Of a DNA stretch of 64,000 nt, positions 59,353 through 64,000 are shown piece by piece. How positions within the stretch are numbered: the stretch's first letter is position 1; every line of letters starts with the position of its first letter. Source of the stretch: Acanthochlamys bracteata (lineage: Eukaryota; Streptophyta; Magnoliopsida; Pandanales; Velloziaceae); the NCBI GenBank assembly GCA_019914995.1, contig CM034131.1:1550001-1614000 (forward strand). The letters run 5' to 3'. The translations under genes and the position numbers were made by a program. The notes under the pieces are model-generated. The model saw only the letters and a program-made list of their open reading frames with translations, made no database searches and was not told where the DNA came from.

Positions 59353-61429
59353 GATATAAATTCAAGTGGCCCGTTTTTCTTGTTTTTTTGTATTTTTCCC
59401 TAGAGGTTTACAATGGGTATAACATCACTAGGTTGTGTCCTCTGAATATTACCTGATTGTGTGAGGCCGATAGAGTTTTTGACCGTGTAGTTTGATATTG
59501 ATTTATATGAAATAATAATTTAAATGATGTCATATACAACAGGAGCTTCTATTAGAAGAATGAGCAAAACAGGCTCACAGATATGTTGATACTTTCAAAC
59601 TAAAGCGTGAGGCTTCCTTGCCTGATCGAGTCTATAGTTAATCTCATCTTTTACTCTATCAGTTTCTTTCCTAACATTATGTACAGCAAATAATTGTAAA
59701 AGAGAAGGTGGTGATATATTTATATATGTCAATGTGTGTGTATACATGTTTGATTACAGTCCTAGCATTGTAGCGGTAGAGATTAGAAAAGAGCAGATTT
59801 CAGAATCAGCAGGAGCAGCAGTAGTAGCAGTAAAACAAACGGCGGGGCCAATTGTAAAGCTGCTCTTTTTTAAATACAATGCCAGCAATAATTATATGTA
59901 TAGGAAACTGTTGGTGTGTTTTCTTTACTTTTACATATCACCTTTTTTGAAACTAAAAATTCACTTTCAATTCACTTCTAATTATACAAAAAAATTCAAA
60001 AAATTATTTTAACTTATTTTTAAAAAAAATTTATAAAAATTAAACTCATTTTCAATAATATTATTTATAATAACTTATTTTCTAATAATTTTATATCAAT
60101 CCAAAAAAAAAGCACGCCCATATAGAGCGCTATTTGATCATGTTGTTGGATAGATATTCTGATTTTACCTAAATGAGTTTAGAAATACATGGCATGAATA
60201 GGTGAAAGAAATGCAACAGTGAGTGTATGAGTTATAGCTAGATTTTGAATGAACAGGAAGGTAGGTTTTCACTGTTTTATCTGCAGGCCACAGGAAAAAT
60301 TGCTATTCTACAGTGAAGTAGATTTCACGCGTACCAACTATCTAAAATTTGTGTATGCATCAAACAATGTCTAAAGAAAGATTGTATCCAAACTTCCCTA
60401 TTGATTTACATATCATATATTCAAGACATGTTTGCGACTTTGAGTTGCTTCGTTATTTTTATCAAAGTTTCATTTCAAATTATTATTTTAATAATTAAAT
60501 TTATACTATTTAATTTTTAAAAAATATAAATAAGTCAGACATAACAAGATTTATTGAGTTAATAAAGTTAAACTTTTTTTGAAAAATTTCAAACTAATTT
60601 TTTAATAAAAACTATTTATTTTAAGCACTCTAGATTTAAAAACAAAATATGAATTCATTCAGCGCACATTTATAATAAAAAATCTCAAACAATGCTTAAT
60701 ATGAAAAAATAATTAGTTCACATGTAGACATGTAGCAAGCGAATTTATATAAATACAAAATTTATATGATAATCTACAAGAAACCTCTTTAAAGCTCTTT
60801 CCTGCAAAGAACCTGACGGACTCCTTCCACTAGCAGCAGAACTGTCACTGCAGAAGCTTTTTTTTTGAACTTTTTTGTGATAATAAATTTCTGAATTGCA
60901 GCGGTGCTGCTGTGCAATACAATGAAAGAGAAACAGCGAGAAAAAGACAGCGCCGGTGATTGAATTGATTTTTCTTTTTTTCTTTTAAAAAGCTTCTCTC
61001 TGTTGTTGATCACCAATCTTTCCATGCGTTACTCTCTTCATTATTGGCTGCTGCAGGTTTCATGGTTTTCAGTGAAAACCCAATCAAACTAAGAGATAAA
61101 AGAAAAAAGAAATACTTTAGCCTGCTCTTCTGATTTGCAACAATGTTTGCAGCAGATAGAACCATCTTTTCGAAATCATATATGACCATTTCTTAAAATC
61201 TGTACCAATGATTGATTGAAGTGATATGTTTATTTTAAGCCCTTTTAATTCAATCCATCATGTGGAATTTATTCGAGTGAGTTAATCCCACCAAATTTTC
61301 AAAATGAACAGAAAATGTTTGTTGCCTTCAAAGTAGTTTCTTGTATACGAAGTACTAAACTTCATAGAAATCAACAACTGCGTTCAAAAATTTGCTTGAG
61401 GCCTCAACTTTTAGTTATTCCAATTTTAA
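59353..61429. other. SEC23 3' region and intergenic DNA, no firm gene
   Basis: 3' UTR to about 59700. A block at 59905-60116 opens GGTGTGTTTTC and closes AAAAAAGCACGCCC, resembling the Tourist-like MITEs. A 78-codon minus-strand frame at 60789-61025 (residues such as ASAVTVLLLVEGVRQVLC) lies in gene-like composition but has no recognised domain; it is discussed in findings. Confidence 0.45.
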
Positions 61430-61728
61430 GAGTGTGTTTCAAATATCTTTAACTAAAGTTCTTCGTAAGTAAATATTAAAAAATAAAATCTTTTGAAAAA
61501 TAGATTAAAAATAAAATTTTTGATTTTGTATTTTAATTGTTTTTAAAAATAAGCTAACAATCAAAAAATAGAACTGTATTAAAAGGTGAGTAACTAAAAA
61601 AATTAAAACTAAAATTCTGTGCGTAAAATTAAAATTTTTAATTTTTTTACAAATAAATATATGAATATTTTGAAACTCCAATTCTAAAGAAAAAAATTAA
61701 ACTTTCAGGACCCATGAAAACACACCCT
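61430..61728. mobile_element. Tourist-like MITE
   Basis: Opens GAGTGTGTTTCAAATATC and closes AAAACACACCC with TAA directly outside both ends (target duplication). The interior is non-coding and close to the partial copy at 63724-64000 (shared TTTTGTATTTTAATT, ATAAGCTAACAATCAAAA-like blocks). Confidence 0.8.
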
Positions 61729-63723
61729 AAGCATTAAAAGTACTTGAATTATCTTGTTATAAAAAATGTTTAAAAAGATTTTTTATAAAATAATTACAGA
61801 AGATGAATTATTATTAAAATTGTAAAGAGTTATTTAAAAATAATTTGTACTAACTTATGGTTGCATAGTACTCTAACCTAATCTAGTCTATGCGTATAAT
61901 TTTGTGGTATTTCTCTTTGAAGCTATACGTTAAATAATGCATGTTTGTTTTTCGAGGATATATATTTGGTGGGATTTTTGTATTTTGTACATAAAATGGA
62001 TAGTGCTAGTTAATTAATTTCTAGAAAAACATGACAATACAAATTCTGAAGGTGCATTATTTTCATAAGATGTGACTTTATAGGAAATGGTTCTTTCAAA
62101 AAAGTGAATAAAAAAACTAAATTATTAAAAAAATAAAAATTATTTGGAGGTAAATTTTTTGATAAAAAATTACTTTCGGTTAGAAAAAAACACGCGCTAT
62201 ATATTGGTGTCGAGAAATGTAGCACTACTACTAAACATACAATGTGGACTTTAAGTGGAAAATGCAATGTGGAATTTTTGACAACATGGAATTTAAGTGG
62301 GGGTTACTAATTATCTTACCATGATTTCAACAATTAGTCAATGGAGAGAATATGTATATAAAAAAACTTTTTAGCTCAAATCTAGTTGAGAATCATTGTT
62401 CATCACACAAAAAAGAGAATTAATGACTACTATGCTCAAGAGTAAAGCTTCTGAAGTGGATTACCACAACCTTTTGAGGAATTGTGTGGATGTAAAATTT
62501 TCTTTTCATCATTAATAAAGGTTACTTTGTTCAATATGGAACCAACTTTGTTATTAGAAAGCAATTATGAGTAAAGTACTTAATTGTTCATAGATTCCAA
62601 ATAATATAATCTAATTTAGTCCACTTGTGTGTGTAGGTTCATGTTGTTATTTAATTTGTATACAATTACTTGAATAATGTTGGATATTTAACCAACTTAA
62701 TGATTTTGTTATCAATGATTTCTATATGTAGTTGAAGTAAATATATTCATGCCACCAAGTAATATAATATACATGAATTATAAAGAAAAACTATATATAT
62801 CAACCACAAAGTCAAGCATGCATGATATTTAGTGGATTATATTGACAGTTTAGGTATAGTTATCAATATTTCTATTGCTTTTTAGAAAGAGAGCATAATT
62901 GTTTATTAATTATTAATTAGTTTAGTATGTATGATATCTCTAGTGGTAAATTATGTTGTAACTTACCTTTGAAAAATTTGAAATGTAACTTTTAAAATAC
63001 TACACTTTTATGGATCCAGACCAATCCTAATTAAAATCCTAATTTTTCGCATTCTTTAATATGGTTATCAAAACTTAGATTTAACTTCCAAAAACATACG
63101 ATTTTATAAGTTTATAGATCAAAATTGATCCTAGCTAAAATCTCAATTTTGACAATCTTGATTGCAATTAAATAAATTCTTGCGGTTAATTATTGATGAT
63201 TATTTTGTGTCTCTTCCACATCAAGTAACAAACTCCAATAATATTGCACTTACATCAATTGCTCATCAACCATCAAGACAATAAATATGCATGCACTAAT
63301 ATAATGGAACAACCAAAGCAATGCCCCACAATATACTCAAATTGTGCTTCGTTTATAATCATTAGTTTCTTTCTTGCAAGATACATATATACAAGCAATG
63401 AAAAAGCTATTCTTATGATGATGTGATAATCAGTGAAATCTAACTAGCACTGTTAAATGTTGTCCCTATGTAAAGCTTCATGTACTTAATTCATGCCAAA
63501 CACAATATGCAATTGGGGCTTATTGAGTCCTTTGTGTTGTGTTGATTTTTTGTTTGTTTGTTTTGGTCACTGAAATTTTTACATTCTTCATTTCATTCAA
63601 TCATTTAAAAGATTTGGCTGTTTTACTTCACCACAGTGAGTTTATGAGAAGTAAAATTTTGAAACTACATAATTTCTATCCAAATTAAGCATGTTTTTCT
63701 TATGCATACGGTCTTCATCACTA
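61729..63723. other. intergenic DNA, no gene seen
   Basis: AT-rich with no domain in any frame. Short open frames at 62010-62267 (minus) and 63244-63426 (plus) show no supporting features. Confidence 0.5.
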
Positions 63724-64000
63724 AGGGCATTTTTCAAATATCTGTAATTGTGTTTTGCGTAAATAAAAAATAGAAAATAAAGTTTCATAAAAAATAAGTT
63801 AAAAATAGAGATTAGTTTTTGTATTTTAATTATTTTTAAAAATAAATTAAAAATCAAAAGATAAAACTATATTGAGAGGTATGCAAATAAATAAATTAGA
63901 ATTAGAATTTCATGCGTGAAACTGGAGTTTCTAACTAATTATATGAACGTTTTAGAACTTTAATTCTGACGAAAAAAATTAAAATTTTGGACGATTGGAA
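63724..64000. mobile_element. Tourist-like MITE, truncated by window end
   Basis: Opens TAAGGGCATTTTTCAAATAT and CTGTAATT and follows the interior of the copy at 61430-61728. It runs to or past the right edge of the window, so the right end and target duplication cannot be seen. Confidence 0.65.

Overview
The window is nuclear DNA of a flowering plant, almost certainly a eudicot. It has spliced protein genes with GT-AG introns, AT-rich intergenic DNA full of short miniature transposons (MITEs), plant-only families (RALF peptides, B3-like and HSF regulators, a TMK-type receptor kinase) and a Ty1/copia element. I cannot name the species. A rosid is plausible, because the gene content recalls one block of Arabidopsis chromosome 4: from memory, J20 At4g13830, SHM4 At4g13930, SAHH1 At4g13940, RALFL31 At4g13950, HSFA5 At4g13980, RALFL32 At4g14010 and a SEC23 at At4g14160. 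The first six lie in the same, inverted, order here between about 4.7 and 33.7 kb.

Layout. 0.5-1.0 kb: last exon of a TMK-like receptor kinase that starts outside the window. 4.7-5.0 kb (-): RALF peptide, probably RALFL32. 6.6-7.9 kb: two hairpin-type repeats and a MITE. 8.1-9.6 kb (+): HSFA5-type heat-shock factor whose reading frame is broken. 11.3-11.7 kb (+): second RALF, probably RALFL31. 13.3-16.1 kb (-): complete S-adenosylhomocysteine hydrolase, 3 exons, 485 aa. 16.2-22.4 kb: no gene seen. 22.5-25.5 kb (+): complete cytosolic-type serine hydroxymethyltransferase, 4 exons, 471 aa. 27.3-27.8 kb (-): small secreted cysteine peptide with a RALF-like C-terminus, followed by a decayed second copy at 28.2-28.7 kb. 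31.4-33.7 kb (+): J20-type plastid J-protein, 2 exons, 197 aa. 35.9-37.9 kb (-): His-rich protein of unknown function, 3 exons, 150 aa. 38.5-47.5 kb: an intact intronless B3-like gene and a decayed duplicate of its 5' region, separated by a copia fossil and with a small TRIM element inside the duplicated promoter. 51.2-59.4 kb (+): complete SEC23 COPII coat gene, 12 exons, 784 aa. 59.4-64.0 kb: no convincing gene; several MITEs.

How the genes relate. SAHH and SHMT are divergent neighbours and both serve one-carbon/methyl-cycle metabolism: SHMT supplies one-carbon units from serine, and SAHH removes the S-adenosylhomocysteine left by methyltransferases. They sit about 6.4 kb apart and do not form an operon. 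The RALF-type peptides are secreted ligands that in known cases act on CrRLK1L receptor kinases. J20 serves plastid protein quality control and SEC23 serves ER export. I saw no CRISPR array, rRNA or tRNA. The most noteworthy observations are the disabled HSFA5, the diverged RALF-like peptide with its relic copy, the transit-peptide-like in-frame extension upstream of SHMT, and the promoter duplication in which one copy was interrupted by a TRIM element.
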